Shown piece after piece: positions 63,141 through 64,000 of a stretch of 64,000 bases of DNA. Location of the stretch: positions 62,001 through 126,000 of the forward strand of contig CANLVG010000003.1 in NCBI GenBank assembly GCA_947494565.1, given 5' to 3'. Under the pieces are notes generated by a model. That model had not been told where the DNA came from, searched no databases, and was given only the letters and a program-made list of their open reading frames with translations. A program made the position numbers and the translations under genes. The stretch's first letter is position 1. The number at the start of each line of letters is the position of its first letter. The DNA is from an uncultured Flavobacteriaceae bacterium. GTDB taxonomy: Bacteria > Bacteroidota > Bacteroidia > Flavobacteriales > Flavobacteriaceae.

Positions 63141-64000
63141 TTATGCCAACGCTCTCCATAGTGGTGTGATAGCGTCTATATGATATTTCGACGTACTCAA
63201 ATGTGCTTTTTCGCCAAGGGATGCTCTTTTTTCTTCATGATTGACCAAAATGGATAGTTTTTGTTCAAGTTCGTTATCTGAATGCATGGGTATCAAAAAA
63301 CCGTTTTCACCTGAGGTAATCAATTCGCTTGGCCCTGTTGGGCAATCTGTGGAAACACAGGGCAAACCAAATGCCATAGCCTCTAACAAGGCGTTCGGAA
63401 AACCTTCATATAATGAGGTAAACGCAAATATTTTACTCTCTAAATAATGTTTTTCAATGGTGTCGCTTCTTCCTATCAACTTAACAGAATTATGCGCGTT
63501 CAATTTTTTAATAAGGGCTTCGAGATTTTTACGTTCCTTACCTTCACCTACAATATGCAATACCCAATCATTAAGTTTCATTTTAGCAAAAACTTCAATT
63601 AATTGTTTTTGATTTTTTTGCGCGTCCAAGCGACCTACATTTAAAATGATATTTTTCTTCTTGGTTTCCCTAAATTTAAAATCTGGGTTAATAGGGTTTG
63701 GAATGATTTTTATTCGCTCTTTCGGAACAAAATCTAGATAAAAGTCGGCTATCTTTTTAGTTTGAAGCACTACAAATTGGGCACGGGGGTAAATCCACTT
63801 CCTCAATTTCAACCAAATCGGTGCCAATACCTGATCTTTTTCCCAAGGATTGTTTCGATCACTTATGACAACTGGAATATTCAAATTGTTTCCGGCCAAG
63901 GTGGTTAAGATATTCGCCCGTGTTATAAAGGCTATCGCCGAATGGACTTCATATTGTTTTAAGTACTGTTTGATTTTTTTATAAAGTTTGAAATTGGTTT
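63141..64000 (-). CDS. Glycosyltransferase family 4 (fourth copy, 5' partial)
   Basis: The frame stays open past the right edge, so only the C-terminal part (about 286 residues) is present. The TTG at 63899 is internal, since the frame upstream continues as KQYEVHSAIAFITRANILTTL, a normal GT4 stretch. The donor site is intact: LNVGRLDAQKNQKQLIEVF and SLYEGFPNALLEAMAFGLPCVSTD, with CPTGPSEL following. It is 10 bases before the flippase gene and likely in the same transcript. It resembles the PglH-like GT4 at 59601. Confidence 0.92.
   Translation of the reverse strand, partial: TNFKLYKKIKQYLKQYEVHSAIAFITRANILTTLAGNNLNIPVVISDRNNPWEKDQVLAPIWLKLRKWIYPRAQFVVLQTKKIADFYLDFVPKERIKIIPNPINPDFKFRETKKKNIILNVGRLDAQKNQKQLIEVFAKMKLNDWVLHIVGEGKERKNLEALIKKLNAHNSVKLIGRSDTIEKHYLESKIFAFTSLYEGFPNALLEAMAFGLPCVSTDCPTGPSELITSGENGFLIPMHSDNELEQKLSILVNHEEKRASLGEKAHLSTSKYHIDAITPLWRALA

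Noticed and set aside
63897-63899. TTG as the start of the last GT4 gene
   Set aside because: The frame upstream is open to the window edge and encodes normal GT4 sequence, so the gene is simply cut by the window.

Overview
The window looks like chromosomal DNA of a marine member of the Flavobacteriaceae (Bacteroidota), close in style to Zobellia, Maribacter or Arenibacter. The evidence is a type IX secretion C-terminal sorting domain (type B), a SusC/SusD pair, a bacillithiol gene (bshA), a Bacteroidota-type LptD, a PG1098-type methyltransferase, very short gaps without Shine-Dalgarno sequences, and several matches to the Bacteroidota promoter (TTTG, about 19 bases, TAnnTTTG). I saw no rRNA, tRNA, CRISPR array, insertion sequence or phage gene. 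Genus and function statements rest on recognised protein motifs, not on database searches.

Layout. (1) 1-5669: 3' part of a giant secreted repeat protein with a T9SS type B sorting domain. (2) 5758-18301: a small polysaccharide-utilisation locus. The plus strand has a lipoprotein alpha/beta hydrolase, a sulfatase and a sialate O-acetylesterase-like enzyme. The minus strand has SusC, SusD and a large FG-GAP/ASPIC lipoprotein. (3) 18733-24355: housekeeping genes (methyltransferase, AI-2E family permease, DUF4159, DUF1223, rsmE, tsaD). (4) 24412-46611: envelope and central metabolism: TamB-like protein, pfkA-gapA, a sugar kinase, ridA, lptD, a cell-wall amidase, an MCE protein, two Fe-S oxidoreductase subunits, a small family often misnamed 'ABC transporter ATPase', a GH3/serine-hydrolase fusion, bshA, a small lipoprotein and an OmpA-like protein. 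(5) 46663-64000, all on the minus strand and running off the right edge: an exopolysaccharide or capsule locus containing a full sulfate-activation module.

How region 5 could work (inference). Flippase, polymerase/ligase, initiating sugar transferase and six further glycosyltransferases (four GT4, one GT2, one GT14-like) would build and export a surface polysaccharide. CysD and CysN make APS, CysC makes PAPS, two paralogous sulfotransferases would use PAPS to sulfate the glycan or its precursors, and CysQ removes the inhibitory by-product PAP. No sulfite-forming (CysH, CysI/J) gene is present in the window. A double-DUF2061 membrane protein sits inside the module. This dedicated sulfated-polysaccharide factory is the most interesting system seen here. 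The same window carries a sulfatase-containing locus that would attack sulfated glycans made by others.
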